Shown: one piece after another, positions 42,257 to 51,170 of the stretch
Position numbering within the stretch: the stretch's first letter is position 1
Layout of the letters: the number at the start of each line of letters is the position of its first letter
From: Halonotius pteroides
GTDB taxonomy: Archaea > Halobacteriota > Halobacteria > Halobacteriales > Haloferacaceae
Assembly: GCF_003605635.1 (NCBI RefSeq)
Contig: NZ_QMDW01000001.1
Span: forward strand, 186,001-250,000
DNA length: 64,000 nt
Direction of reading: 5' to 3'
Notes under the pieces: generated by a model
Databases searched by the model: none
Seen by the model: the letters and a program-made list of their open reading frames with translations, nothing else
What the model was told of the DNA's origin: nothing
Made by a program: the position numbers and the translations under genes

Positions 42257-44479
42257 ATGAACGAAGTGCAACTTGAAGTGGCGAAAGCGTACCCGAACGA
42301 CTCGGGTCGCGGGATCGCCCGTCTTGACCCCGATACACTGCTGCATCTCAAGCTCTCGCCGGGCGATATCATTGAGATCGAAGGCGCGGAGACGACGGCC
42401 GCAAAGGTCTGGCGGGCCGACCGACAGGACTGGAACACAGACACCGTCCGCATCGACGGCTTCACCCGCCAGAACGCGGATGTCGGCATCGGCGAACGCG
42501 TCTCGATCCGCAAAGCCGAGGCCGAGAAGGCCGAAACACTCGTGCTCGCACCGCCGGAGGAGGCCAGTGTCCAGTTCGGCAGCGACGCCGCGGGCATGGT
42601 CAAACGACAGATCTTGAAGCGGCCGGTTGTCGAACGCGATATTGTTCCCGTGATGAGTTCGACGAACCACCCCTTCATGCGGTCGCCGGGCCAAGCGATC
42701 CCGCTGATCGCCGTCGAGACAGAGCCGGAGGGTGTCTGTCTGATTACCGAGGACACCGACGTGGAGCTCCGCGAGGAGCCAATCAGCGGCTTCGAGAAGA
42801 CCGGCGGCGGGATCACCTACGAGGATATCGGCGGGCTCGAAAACGAGATCCAGCGCGTTCGCGAGATGGTCGAGCTGCCGATGAAACACCCCCAGATCTT
42901 CCAGAAGCTCGGCATCGAGCCGCCACAAGGGGTGTTGTTACACGGGCCACCGGGCACCGGGAAAACGTTGCTGGCGAAGGCTGTCGCCAACGAAACGTCG
43001 GCGAGTTTCTTCTCTATCGCCGGCCCGGAGATCATCTCGAAGTACTACGGCGAATCAGAACAACAGCTCAGGGAGATCTTCGAGGACGCAAAGGAGGAGT
43101 CGCCGTCGATCATCTTCATCGACGAACTCGACTCGATCGCGCCGAAACGCGAGGATGTCACCGGCGAGGTCGAACGCCGCGTTGTCGCCCAACTGTTGAC
43201 GATGATGGACGGGCTTGAAGCCCGCGGCCAGGTCGTCGTCATCGCCGCGACCAACCGTGTCGACAGCGTCGATCCCGCGCTGCGTCGGCCGGGGCGGTTT
43301 GATCGGGAGATCGAGATCGGTGTGCCCGACGAGGTCGGCCGCAAGGAAATCCTCCAGATCCACACCCGTGGCATGCCGCTGTCGGATGATGTGTCGCTGG
43401 GCCATCTTGCCGGCGAAACGCATGGCTTTGTCGGGGCTGATGTCCAAAGTCTGACCAAGGAGGCGGCGATGAAGGCCCTCCGGCGGTACCTCCCGGAGAT
43501 CGATCTCGACGAGGAGGATATCCCGCCGAGTTTGATCGATCGTATGATCGTCAAGCGTGAGGATTTCCGAAGCGCGCTCAACGAGGTCGAACCCTCGGCG
43601 ATGCGGGAGGTGCTCGTCGAGTTACCCAAGATCACCTGGGACGACGTGGGCGGGCTTGAATCCCCACAACAACAGGTCAAAGAGGCCGTCGAGTGGCCGC
43701 TGACAACGCCAGAAAAGTTCGACCGCATGGGCGTCGAGGCACCGAAAGGCGTGCTGCTGTACGGCCCGCCGGGAACCGGCAAGACGTTGATGGCGAAGGC
43801 TGTCGCCAGCGAAACCAACGCCAACTTCATCTCGGTGCGGGGGCCACAGCTGCTCTCGAAATGGGTCGGCGAAAGCGAAAAGGCGATCCGCCAGACCTTC
43901 CGGAAGGCCCGACAGGTTGATCCGACGATCATCTTCTTCGATGAGCTCGACAGCCTCGCGCCCGCTCGCGGGCAGGATATGGGCAACAACGTCTCCGAAC
44001 GCGTTGTCAACCAACTCCTCACAGAGCTCGACGGGCTCGAAGAGATGGGTAATGTGATGGTCATCGGCGCGACCAACCGCCCGGATATGATCGACCCCGC
44101 CCTCTTGCGATCAGGGCGGTTCGATCGGCTTGTAAAGGTCGCCCAACCCGGTGAAGAGGGTCGCGAACAGATTCTCAAGATTCATACCGACGATACGCCG
44201 TTGTCACCCGATGTTAGCCTTCGTGAGGTGGCCGAGATCACCGACGGCTACGTCGGCTCGGATCTGGAATCGATCGCCCGCGAAAGCGCGATCGAAGCTC
44301 TTCGGGATGACGACGACGCGACGGAAGTCGAGATGCAGCACTTCCGGCGGGCGCTTGAATCGGTGCGCCCGACAGTCACCGACGAGATCGAAACCTACTA
44401 CGAGGATATCGAAGAGCAGTTCCAAGGCGGCGGCGACCAACTCGGCGATCGCCGTGGCGGCCGCGTCGGCTTCCAGTAG
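42257..44479 (+). CDS. CDC48/VCP-like AAA+ ATPase
   Basis: A 740-residue segregase/unfoldase that extracts proteins from complexes and feeds the proteasome. The N-domain (about 1-190) is a double-psi barrel plus 4-stranded part. D1 has Walker A GPPGTGKT near 231-238 and Walker [14 protein letters not shown]2 has a second GPPGTGKT near 504-511 and [12 protein letters not shown]. Arg fingers and pore loops are in place. The C-terminal tail ends in a Gly-Arg-rich disordered segment and does not show the eukaryotic HbYX-like end. It is a single gene, with a T6 tract behind the stop. Confidence 0.95.
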   Translation: MNEVQLEVAKAYPNDSGRGIARLDPDTLLHLKLSPGDIIEIEGAETTAAKVWRADRQDWNTDTVRIDGFTRQNADVGIGERVSIRKAEAEKAETLVLAPPEEASVQFGSDAAGMVKRQILKRPVVERDIVPVMSSTNHPFMRSPGQAIPLIAVETEPEGVCLITEDTDVELREEPISGFEKTGGGITYEDIGGLENEIQRVREMVELPMKHPQIFQKLGIEPPQGVLLHGPPGTGKTLLAKAVANETSASFFSIAGPEIISKYYGESEQQLREIFEDAKEESPSIIFIDELDSIAPKREDVTGEVERRVVAQLLTMMDGLEARGQVVVIAATNRVDSVDPALRRPGRFDREIEIGVPDEVGRKEILQIHTRGMPLSDDVSLGHLAGETHGFVGADVQSLTKEAAMKALRRYLPEIDLDEEDIPPSLIDRMIVKREDFRSALNEVEPSAMREVLVELPKITWDDVGGLESPQQQVKEAVEWPLTTPEKFDRMGVEAPKGVLLYGPPGTGKTLMAKAVASETNANFISVRGPQLLSKWVGESEKAIRQTFRKARQVDPTIIFFDELDSLAPARGQDMGNNVSERVVNQLLTELDGLEEMGNVMVIGATNRPDMIDPALLRSGRFDRLVKVAQPGEEGREQILKIHTDDTPLSPDVSLREVAEITDGYVGSDLESIARESAIEALRDDDDATEVEMQHFRRALESVRPTVTDEIETYYEDIEEQFQGGGDQLGDRRGGRVGFQ

Positions 44480-44522
44480 GACTGGGCGTCGACGCCGGTA
44501 TCTGTTGAGCAGCTACAACCGA

Positions 44523-44528
44523 TTTTTT
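44523..44528 (+). terminator. T6 tract after cdc48-type gene
   Basis: Six T residues 43 bases after the stop codon fit an archaeal oligo-T terminator. Confidence 0.4.
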
Positions 44529-44606
44529 GACCGGAGAGCCAACCAATCAACAACAGCGACTGTCGATCGAGCACGCACCGAGAACAGCAGCCACGCTGTG
44601 AGCCAG

Positions 44607-45056
44607 TTACACTAACAGCGCGTCAAGCAGCGGCTCATACAGGAACGGCAGGCTGTAGTAGGCGGCATACACCAACACGAGCAGTGAGATCGCAATGCCG
44701 GCCTTCGGCCGTTCAAATGTCATATCGTTGCGAGCTTCGACCGCTCGTGACTCGTACTCGAAGAAGTCGGTGATGAACACGCCGATCACCGGCAGCATGA
44801 GGATCATCCCGCTGGTCGGTCGGTACACCGTGAACAGCAGCCCGAGGATGACCAGCCCGGTGGTGGTGAACACGTGTGGCGGATACCGATTGAGCCCATC
44901 GTCGTCGCCGGTTTGCTCAACCTGTTGTTTGTGTGTGCGGTGGCTCAACAGCCGGGTGACGATGTTGCCAACCGCGAGGGTAAGGATGGCAATCGGGAGC
45001 ATCGGCCCGACCGTCTCGATCCAGCCGAGGGGAACGAGAAACTGTAATGCGTACAT
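44607..45056 (-). CDS. Membrane protein with four to five helices (haloarchaeal, unknown)
   Basis: A 149-residue integral membrane protein with hydrophobic segments at about 14-36, 62-82, 84-100 and 118-147. The loop around 40-58 is His/Gln-rich and polar. The segment ITDFFEYESRAVEARND is a conserved-looking cytoplasmic loop. I recall similar proteins called DUF7313. It is 2 bp from the end of the NAD-kinase-like gene on the same strand, so it is the last gene of a short operon. Confidence 0.65.
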   Translation of the reverse strand: MYALQFLVPLGWIETVGPMLPIAILTLAVGNIVTRLLSHRTHKQQVEQTGDDDGLNRYPPHVFTTTGLVILGLLFTVYRPTSGMILMLPVIGVFITDFFEYESRAVEARNDMTFERPKAGIAISLLVLVYAAYYSLPFLYEPLLDALLV

Positions 45057-45058
45057 AC

Positions 45059-45805
45059 CTAGCCCTGTGGCGACGACTCATTAGAGTTTTTCCAATTGCG
45101 GCCGCGCTCGGCGAGTCGGCGACGGTCAACAACGGTAATCGATCCCGCAACCGACACGGAAACTGTGAGGTCGGCACCACCGCTGGCGACCTCGCGGCCG
45201 TCGGCGAGAACGGTCACGGCGTCGTCACGCTCGACCCGGAGCGTCAGCGGCGGGCTGGCAACCCACTGATCGGCTGTCATCGCAAACGGCGCGATCGGAA
45301 CGACCGCGAGTCCGGTATCGGGGGCGAGCCGCGGCCCACCGGCAGCCCGACTGTAGGTGGCCGTTCCCAACGGCGTGGCGACGACGACGCCGTCGGCACG
45401 AAACGTCGTCACCGTCGTCTCCTCGCTCATCACTCGGTACTCCGAGATCCGGGCTGGATCGGTCGTCACGATCGCACAGTCCCGAACAGCACGCGTCGCC
45501 GTATCATCGGCCTGCACTGACAACACCCGGCGGCTAGTTGTTGGCACTGTCGTTGCGTGGGCCGCAAGATTGGCGAGCACGGTCGAACGATCGGCTGGCG
45601 CAGCATCGCTGTCGCTTGCTGGCAGCACGAGCAACGGTCGGCCATGCTCGCTGTCGACAGCCGCTCGAAGGGTAGCGTCGTCGACAGCGAGCAGCACGTC
45701 AGCAGCCGCCGGGTCGACACCGTTGAGCCCGTCGATCGCCGCAATCGCTTCACGCAACTGGTCGGCCACCGCGTCAGCCGGGGGCTGGGCGACGGCAACG
45801 TTCAT
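45059..45805 (-). CDS. NAD-kinase-like protein lacking the GGDG motif
   Basis: A 248-residue protein. The C-terminal beta domain matches NAD kinases clearly (FRADGVVVATPLGTATYS, then AAGGPRLAP and VVPIAPFA). The N-terminal alpha/beta domain is short, and the GGDGT substrate motif is replaced by VDDAT (residues 41-45) in the matching position ADVLLAVDDATLRAA. ATP phosphoryl transfer is therefore doubtful; it may bind NAD(H) or another nucleotide for sensing. A functional NAD kinase must be elsewhere in the genome. The start at 45805 is the first ATG giving this fold. Confidence 0.75.
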   Translation of the reverse strand: MNVAVAQPPADAVADQLREAIAAIDGLNGVDPAAADVLLAVDDATLRAAVDSEHGRPLLVLPASDSDAAPADRSTVLANLAAHATTVPTTSRRVLSVQADDTATRAVRDCAIVTTDPARISEYRVMSEETTVTTFRADGVVVATPLGTATYSRAAGGPRLAPDTGLAVVPIAPFAMTADQWVASPPLTLRVERDDAVTVLADGREVASGGADLTVSVSVAGSITVVDRRRLAERGRNWKNSNESSPQG

Positions 45806-45893
45806 CGAGATCGCTCCCACGCTACGTGCCGCATGCTCGGAGGCTGCGGCCGCACCGACAAAAGTCCCGCGTCGGCGAGGGCGTTGCACGCCA

Positions 45894-46517
45894 TCAGGCG
45901 GCCACGAACTCGTAGGCGTAGACGTGGTTGAGCAGTAGGTAGGTGACAACGCCCAACGCTAAGGAGAGAATCCACGTGCCTGCGGCGACGCGGCCGACAG
46001 TGCGGTGGGGCGTCTGTGTACGAAGTTCTTCGGGCGTATGCGTCAGTCCAAGCACGACAGCGTACAGGACGAGCGGCATCGCCAGAATCGACAGCAGGAT
46101 GTGGATCGCCAACATGGCGAGATAGGCCGGATACACCCACTCCCACAGCGGCACCCAGCCGTACGCCGAGTCAAGCACGAACTCCTTGGTGCCGCCGCCG
46201 GCGACCTTCGGGAGGTACATGCCCAGAAACAGGAGGATGAGGACAAACGCCGAGAGCATCGCGTGGGCGTGTTTGCTCACCTCGTCGTTGCGAATCCAGT
46301 ACCAGCCGGCGGCCAGCGACGTGACCGCGAGTGTGTTGACGACCGCAATCGCGTGAGCCAGCAGATTGACCTGTCCAAGACTCAGTTCCGGAAAGAGGGC
46401 CTGTACCGAGGGCACCGCGAACACGCCGACGACGGCCGCGTAGCCAACAACGGCCAACAGGAGTGTCGTCGCCCGCGGATGCGCACGAACCCGTCCACCG
46501 ACCATCGGAGTCTCCAT
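45894..46517 (-). CDS. DUF420/CtaM-like heme-oxidase assembly membrane protein
   Basis: A 207-residue protein with five or six hydrophobic segments and several conserved membrane-near His residues (NLLAHAIAV, SKHAHAML, AIHILLS, LGLTHTPEE, PHRTVGR). The pattern is that of DUF420, which in Gram-positive bacteria (CtaM) supports maturation of heme-copper oxidase. In haloarchaea it is often near respiratory genes, but none are adjacent here. The start at 46517 (METPMVGG) is the first in-frame ATG before helix 1. Confidence 0.82.
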   Translation of the reverse strand: METPMVGGRVRAHPRATTLLLAVVGYAAVVGVFAVPSVQALFPELSLGQVNLLAHAIAVVNTLAVTSLAAGWYWIRNDEVSKHAHAMLSAFVLILLFLGMYLPKVAGGGTKEFVLDSAYGWVPLWEWVYPAYLAMLAIHILLSILAMPLVLYAVVLGLTHTPEELRTQTPHRTVGRVAAGTWILSLALGVVTYLLLNHVYAYEFVAA

Positions 46518-46594
46518 ACCTGCTGTTGGAACGTGGTGGTAATGCGGGTTTCGACTCACCCCGAGTAGCGACCAGCAGCGGCGCGGTGAGGCCC

Positions 46595-47650
46595 CTACTC
46601 GCGGTCGATGACACCGGTCGCCGTCGCCGTCTCGACGGCGGCATCGAGATCGACGCCGTTGCCAAGGATCGTATACCGATCCCGAATCTCGTGGGCTGTC
46701 GTCAGCGCCTCCAGCACCTCGTCGTCGCTGACGCCGAGTTCGTCGGCTGTTGTCGGCGCGTCGATACTGTCGAGGGCCTGTCGGATCGCCCGCCACCGAC
46801 CACCGTCGCCGCTGTGGAGGTATTCGGTCAAAATCGAGCCGACGCCGACTTGGTGGCCATGGAGCGCTTTGTTCGGTGCGATACGGTCGAGTTGGTGCGA
46901 AAACAGGTGTTCCGCGCCCGAAGCGGGGCGGGAGGAGCCCGCGATCGACATGGCGACGCCGGAGGAAACGAGCGCTTTCACCACGATCCACGCTGACTCT
47001 TCGAGGTTCGGCCGGATCGAGGCGGCGTTGTCGACCAACATCTCGGCGGTCATCTCCGAGAGCGCGGCCGCGTACTCGGAGTATTCGACATTTTTGAGTC
47101 GCTGGGCGAGCCGCCAGTCTTGGACGGCGGTGTAGTTCGAGATGATGTCGGCACAGCCGGCGGTTGTGAGTTCCCATGGGGCCTCGGCGATGACTTCGGT
47201 GTCGGCGACAACCGCCAGCGGCGGATCGGCGGCGATCGAGTGGCGGCTGTCGCCCTCCGGCACCGACGAACGGCCGGAGACGATGCCGTCATGGCTGGCG
47301 GCGGTCGGCACCGAGACGAAGCCGCGGTCGATCTCGTCGGCGGCCATCTTGGCGATGTCGATCGGTTTGCCGCCGCCCAGCGCGATCAGGTAGCCGGCGT
47401 CGATATCACGGGCGAGCTCGGTAACACGCTCGATAGAATCAAAGCTGGCTGACTCGATGGTTACCGTCGTCGGGTCGTCGAGTTGGGCACGGAGCCGGTC
47501 GCCCGCGAGCTCGTTCGGCGTCGGGCTGGTGACGACAAGCGGGTCACCGTGGAGGTGGAGTTCGGCGACCGCCTGACCAAGCTCCTCGATGACGCCGTGG
47601 CCGACGACCACGTTCCGCGGAAGCTTGATCCAGGTCGATTTATCGAACAT
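46595..47650 (-). CDS. egsA: sn-Glycerol-1-phosphate dehydrogenase
   Basis: A 351-residue NAD(P)-dependent enzyme that reduces dihydroxyacetone phosphate to sn-glycerol-1-phosphate, the stereospecific backbone of archaeal lipids. The Rossmann-like part has LIALGGGKPIDIAK near 89-102 and TAASHDGIVSGRSS near 117-130. The metal ligands are an Asp and two His (the FSHQLDR and KALHGHQVGVG regions). Length and motifs match archaeal EgsA. It stands alone on the minus strand. Confidence 0.96.
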   Translation of the reverse strand: MFDKSTWIKLPRNVVVGHGVIEELGQAVAELHLHGDPLVVTSPTPNELAGDRLRAQLDDPTTVTIESASFDSIERVTELARDIDAGYLIALGGGKPIDIAKMAADEIDRGFVSVPTAASHDGIVSGRSSVPEGDSRHSIAADPPLAVVADTEVIAEAPWELTTAGCADIISNYTAVQDWRLAQRLKNVEYSEYAAALSEMTAEMLVDNAASIRPNLEESAWIVVKALVSSGVAMSIAGSSRPASGAEHLFSHQLDRIAPNKALHGHQVGVGSILTEYLHSGDGGRWRAIRQALDSIDAPTTADELGVSDDEVLEALTTAHEIRDRYTILGNGVDLDAAVETATATGVIDRE

Positions 47651-47812
47651 ATACGGGTCATCAACCGCCGACCATGAAACCGTTTGGTGTCATATAGCCG
47701 ATTACAGTTTTTGCCATGAAGAGCTGCCTGCAGGCGTGTGAACCGATCGGAACCGACGCTCGGAGTTTGGTTCACAGCGCCGCGTTCGGGATGAGAAGCC
47801 ACAATCGGGTCA

Positions 47813-47820
47813 GATATATT
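47813..47820 (+). promoter_or_regulatory. TATA box of the zinc-finger micro-protein gene
   Basis: GATATATT is centred about 29 bp before the GTG at 47846, predicting a leaderless transcript that begins at the GTG. Confidence 0.55.
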
Positions 47821-47845
47821 GAACCGAACGACGTAGGTACACACC

Positions 47846-47992
47846 GTGAACGTCGAATTCGAGTGCATCATCTGTGGCGAAACAGCGGTCGCATCGGTCG
47901 ACGGCGATGGGGTATCGGACGACAACGAGCCGATGGAGACGCTCCACGACTGTCCGAGCTGTGGGATCGAAACGATCTGGGTTGAAGCCTAA
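47846..47992 (+). CDS. 48-residue zinc-finger micro-protein
   Basis: A small gene with GTG start encoding MNVEFECIICGE at the N-terminus and DCPSCGIETIWVEA at the C-terminus. Two CxxCG knuckles (Cys7/Cys10 and Cys36/Cys39) form a likely zinc ribbon around an acidic loop. Such CPxCG-type micro-proteins are numerous in Haloferax, where several affect motility, biofilm or stress growth. The TATA box fixes the leaderless GTG start. Partner and role are unknown. Confidence 0.7.
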   Translation: MNVEFECIICGETAVASVDGDGVSDDNEPMETLHDCPSCGIETIWVEA

Positions 47993-48045
47993 CACACCGC
48001 GTCACGTATTGTCTTGCTTGTGTCGCGGTGGCCACTGCTCACAGC

Positions 48046-48720
48046 TCAGGCCACAGCCTCATCAACCGGCTCAACTCGGATCGACCGCGCAACCGACTCC
48101 GGCAAGCTCTGCTCGTCGCCGCTGGCGGTTTCGACGGTGATCATGCCGAACGGCGCGATATCGGTGAGTTCGAGTTCCGTGCCGGGCGTGATGCCAGCCG
48201 CTTCGAGATAGGTCAACTCTTCCTCGTCGCGGTCACTGACACGGCTGACGACAACGTGATCGCCGGTCGCAAACTCGGTGAGCCGGACGGCATCATCGCC
48301 CTCGATCGGGTCGAGTTCGACACCCGGAATCGGGTCGCCATGGGGGTCGACAGTTGGATTATCGAGGGCCTCAGCGACGCGGCGTTCGAACTCCTCGGAG
48401 ATGTGATGTTCTAAGGCGTCGGCCTCGTCGTGAACCTCGTGCCAGTCGTAGTCGAGCTGCTCGGTGAGATACGTTTCTAACAGGCGGTGGTGGCGAATCA
48501 CCTCTAAGGCGACGGTTTCGCCCTCCGCGGTCAACTCGACGCCGTTGTACTTCTCGTGGTCGATAAGCCCGTCTTCGGCCAGCGAACTCACCATGCTGGT
48601 GACCGTCGGCGGGGTTTTCTCAAGATACTCCGCGATTTCGGAGGTCGACACCGGCGGCCCGCCCTCGGTCTGAAGCACGTAGATCGCCTTCAGGTAGTCC
48701 TCCATGGTGTCGCTGAACAT
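48046..48720 (-). CDS. DtxR-family metal-dependent transcriptional repressor
   Basis: A 224-residue regulator. Residues 1-65 are the winged helix (MEDYLKAIYVLQTEGG, then TVTSMVSSLAEDGLI). Residues 66-140 are the dimerisation and metal-binding domain with VIRHHRLLETYL and ADALEHHISEE, where His and Glu would bind Fe(II) or Mn(II). The C-terminal part (about 150-220) is an SH3-like FeoA domain. It belongs to the SirR/Idr/TroR group of haloarchaea. A TTAGG...CCTAA palindrome in front of the small gene near dpsA is a candidate target. Confidence 0.92.
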   Translation of the reverse strand: MFSDTMEDYLKAIYVLQTEGGPPVSTSEIAEYLEKTPPTVTSMVSSLAEDGLIDHEKYNGVELTAEGETVALEVIRHHRLLETYLTEQLDYDWHEVHDEADALEHHISEEFERRVAEALDNPTVDPHGDPIPGVELDPIEGDDAVRLTEFATGDHVVVSRVSDRDEEELTYLEAAGITPGTELELTDIAPFGMITVETASGDEQSLPESVARSIRVEPVDEAVA

Positions 48721-48777
48721 ACGGGGGCTAGCGGTGTCGGGGGCAAATAGCTACCGGGAGGCAGCGACGGCCGCAGC

Positions 48778-50007
48778 TTATCCACCGGGGCCCATCAGAT
48801 GACTGCGGAGAATATCCGGGGTCTTGGTACCGGATTCGGTGTTGAGCAACACTACCGTCTCGTCGCCACCGAAGCCACCGTCATCGGCGTACCGCCACGC
48901 GCCAGCCGGGGCCGCGCCGCCGGCCGCCCCCATCTCGATGACCTCGTTGCTGGCGACGGCGACCGCCGATTCGAGGATCGCATCGTCGTCGACGGTGACA
49001 GCCGCCCCGTCAAGTTCCTCCAAGGCGGCGACAGCCTGCGAGCCACCGGCCGGATCAGGCACCTCTAGCTCGCCGACGATCGTATCCGGAACGGCCCACG
49101 GCTCGGGCGCGCTCGCGCCGCTGTCGACCGCGGTGGCGATCGGCGCACACCCCGTCGGCTGTACCGCAACCAGGGTTGGCGTCTCGTCAGCAACGCCAAT
49201 CGTGACCAACTCCTCGAAGCCAGCAGCAACCCCAACAACCACCTCGCCGGTGCTTGCTGGGACAAAAACGACATCCGGAACCGCGCCGAGATCCGCATAC
49301 AGCTCGAAGGCCAGGGTTTTCGCGCCCTCCTGTCGGTACGGCGTGGTAAACTCCTGCAGCGAGTAGTAGTCGCCGGCCAACTGCTCGTCGACAGCGTCAG
49401 CGGCATCCGAGTACCGCCCACCGACGACCTGCATCTCCCCGCCGTGGACGTTGATCATCGCCTTGTTCGAAAACGCCGACCGCGAGGGAACGAACGCGTA
49501 GCTCCGAACGCCGAGGCGGCGCAGATACGCCGCTGCCGACTGCCCGCTGTTGCCGGTTGTCGCCAGTGCAGCCGGTTCGACAGCCTCGGGAGCTGCTCTG
49601 GCTGCGATCGCGGTCGCCGCGACACTCATGCCGCGATCATAGACCGTTCCGGTTGGATTTCGGCTCTCGTCTTTGATGTAAACGCTGTCGACGCTGAGCT
49701 CGTCGGCCAGCCGATCGGCGGCGACCAGCGGCGTCGCCCCCTCGCCGGCGGTGACGGTGTCGGCGGCGTCGAACGGCAACAAGGCGTCATACTGCCACTG
49801 TCCGCGTGCGGACTGGCTCCCGGTGGTCACGGCTGTGTCGCGGGGAGGTGCACCGCGGTCGAACAACGCGGCAGCGTCGACCGCGTCGTAGTCGTAGGCG
49901 ACAGTGCAGGCAGTGCCGCAGGTCGGACAGCCCTGATCGGCATCAAGCGGGTGGATCGTCTCGCAGTCCGGACACCGTAGGCCCTGAACAGCCCCCGTTG
50001 GTTCCAT
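48778..50007 (-). CDS. Threonine-synthase-like protein without the PLP lysine
   Basis: A 409-residue fold-type II PLP-enzyme homologue. The N-terminus has a C4 zinc ribbon (Cys12, 15, 27, 30). The region that in threonine synthase reads SFKDRG, or TFKxRG with the Schiff-base Lys, reads GTVYDRG here: Tyr123 (TAT codon) replaces Lys. The phosphate-binding TTGNSGQSAAA and the C-terminal NTESGTKTPD are kept. Without Lys it cannot form the internal aldimine, so it is probably a pseudoenzyme or uses PLP differently. A true threonine synthase should be elsewhere. It stands alone, with no amino-acid genes next to it. Confidence 0.85.
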   Translation of the reverse strand: MEPTGAVQGLRCPDCETIHPLDADQGCPTCGTACTVAYDYDAVDAAALFDRGAPPRDTAVTTGSQSARGQWQYDALLPFDAADTVTAGEGATPLVAADRLADELSVDSVYIKDESRNPTGTVYDRGMSVAATAIAARAAPEAVEPAALATTGNSGQSAAAYLRRLGVRSYAFVPSRSAFSNKAMINVHGGEMQVVGGRYSDAADAVDEQLAGDYYSLQEFTTPYRQEGAKTLAFELYADLGAVPDVVFVPASTGEVVVGVAAGFEELVTIGVADETPTLVAVQPTGCAPIATAVDSGASAPEPWAVPDTIVGELEVPDPAGGSQAVAALEELDGAAVTVDDDAILESAVAVASNEVIEMGAAGGAAPAGAWRYADDGGFGGDETVVLLNTESGTKTPDILRSHLMGPGG

Positions 50008-50079
50008 ACACGGCGTTGGACACCGACACCCTAAGCCCTTCCCGTCGCTTCTGGGTGGTGTGAGAAACCTGATGGCAAG

Positions 50080-50089
50080 CTATTATGTA
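50080..50089 (+). promoter_or_regulatory. TATA-like box of the lipoprotein gene
   Basis: CTATTATGTA is centred about 28 bp before the ATG at 50112, fitting a leaderless transcript. Confidence 0.4.
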
Positions 50090-50111
50090 TGCGGCAGCGT
50101 AGCCCACAGCG

Positions 50112-51104
50112 ATGGGTTCCCCACTGTCCCGGCGACAGACACTCGGGTTGACCGCAACCGCCATCGCCGGCGGCACAGCCGGCTGTCTCGGCGGCGATCA
50201 ACCGGATGGAACGGTCGATTACTCGGTGCTGGATGCCATCGACTGGGCGACTGCCCCGCCACCAAAGGAGACAACCGCGGGCACACAAAAACCGGTGTTC
50301 CGGGAGTATCCGGCCGACGGCGATCCGGACACCGTCTTGATTCTGTATCATAACGCCACCCTCGATAGCCGAATGCTCACGCCACTGGCCGCGGCGATTG
50401 CCGAAAGCGGGGGTGCCCACGTCATCACCCCTGATATTCGGGGCCACGGGCCGAACCCGATTCGTCGTGGTGACAGCGAGTATGTGGGGCAACTCAGCGA
50501 CGATCTTGAAGCGGTCATCGCCACCGCAAACAGCCTCCAGCGACCGACGCCGCTCGATGAGTTTGACACGGTCATCATCGGCGGCCACGGTGCCGGCGGG
50601 GGGTTTGCGGCCCAGATCGGCGCGGATCCACTCGGCGACAGCCTCGCCGACGCCTATCTGTTTTTGGCACCGCATCTCGGGCGGCTGCTCACCCCGACAA
50701 GCCGACGCGCCCTCGGCGGGTGGCAGCGGTTCAACCTCCAGTCGGCCCTGGTGGCCGGGCTGTTCAACGGCCTCGGCGGTGGGCTCTACAATGACACCGA
50801 GGTCGTCAGCTACGAGATGCCGGAAGCCGCCCGCTATGGGGGTGAAACGCGCTCCTACACGTTCCGCCTCGCCACCGATCTGGTGCCGGATGAGCATACC
50901 GCAATCACCGAGATCGAACAGCCGGTGCTCACGCTTGTCGGCACCGACGACGAGGCCGTGATCCCGACGGCCTACGAGTCGTTGCTGGCTGACACCGAGG
51001 GGAGTCAGGTGTCGATTCTTGAGGGCCTCTCGCATCTCGAACTGATGGCTCACCCGAAGACCCTTAGGGCAACGCTCCCGTGGATTGAGTCACTCGGTGG
51101 GTAG
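50112..51104 (+). CDS. Tat lipoprotein with alpha/beta-hydrolase fold lacking the nucleophile Ser
   Basis: A 330-residue exported lipoprotein. The N-terminus SRRQTLGLTATAIAGGTAGC is a twin-arginine signal ending in a lipobox (Cys25). The mature part has an alpha/beta-hydrolase core: VLILYHNATLD, PDIRGHGPN, the nucleophile elbow GGHGAGGG near 157-164, an acid position in GTDDEAV and a His in LSHLELM. The elbow has Gly160 where the family has Ser (GHSxGG), so classical hydrolysis is unlikely. It may bind a ligand at the outer membrane face. It is 67 bp upstream of a flavin oxidoreductase in the same direction. Confidence 0.8.
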   Translation: MGSPLSRRQTLGLTATAIAGGTAGCLGGDQPDGTVDYSVLDAIDWATAPPPKETTAGTQKPVFREYPADGDPDTVLILYHNATLDSRMLTPLAAAIAESGGAHVITPDIRGHGPNPIRRGDSEYVGQLSDDLEAVIATANSLQRPTPLDEFDTVIIGGHGAGGGFAAQIGADPLGDSLADAYLFLAPHLGRLLTPTSRRALGGWQRFNLQSALVAGLFNGLGGGLYNDTEVVSYEMPEAARYGGETRSYTFRLATDLVPDEHTAITEIEQPVLTLVGTDDEAVIPTAYESLLADTEGSQVSILEGLSHLELMAHPKTLRATLPWIESLGG

Positions 51105-51170
51105 GTTAACGCTGCTGCAGCCCGAGGGGAGTCCGGGTGCTTCTTTGTCCCCGCCACCCGATATAGCGGT

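Noticed and set aside
40644-42260. A 538-residue plus-strand reading frame
   Set aside because: It lies opposite pyrC, whose motifs are unmistakable. High G+C keeps the antisense frame open, and no promoter or recognisable domain supports it.
43045-44178. A 377-residue minus-strand reading frame, Ser/Arg-rich
   Set aside because: It is the antisense shadow of the CDC48-type gene. Composition is that of reversed coding DNA and no motif is seen.
45894-47177. A 427-residue frame extending the DUF420 protein to 47177
   Set aside because: The extra N-terminal 220 residues are antisense-type Arg-rich sequence overlapping egsA. The DUF420 family begins at METPMVGG (46517).
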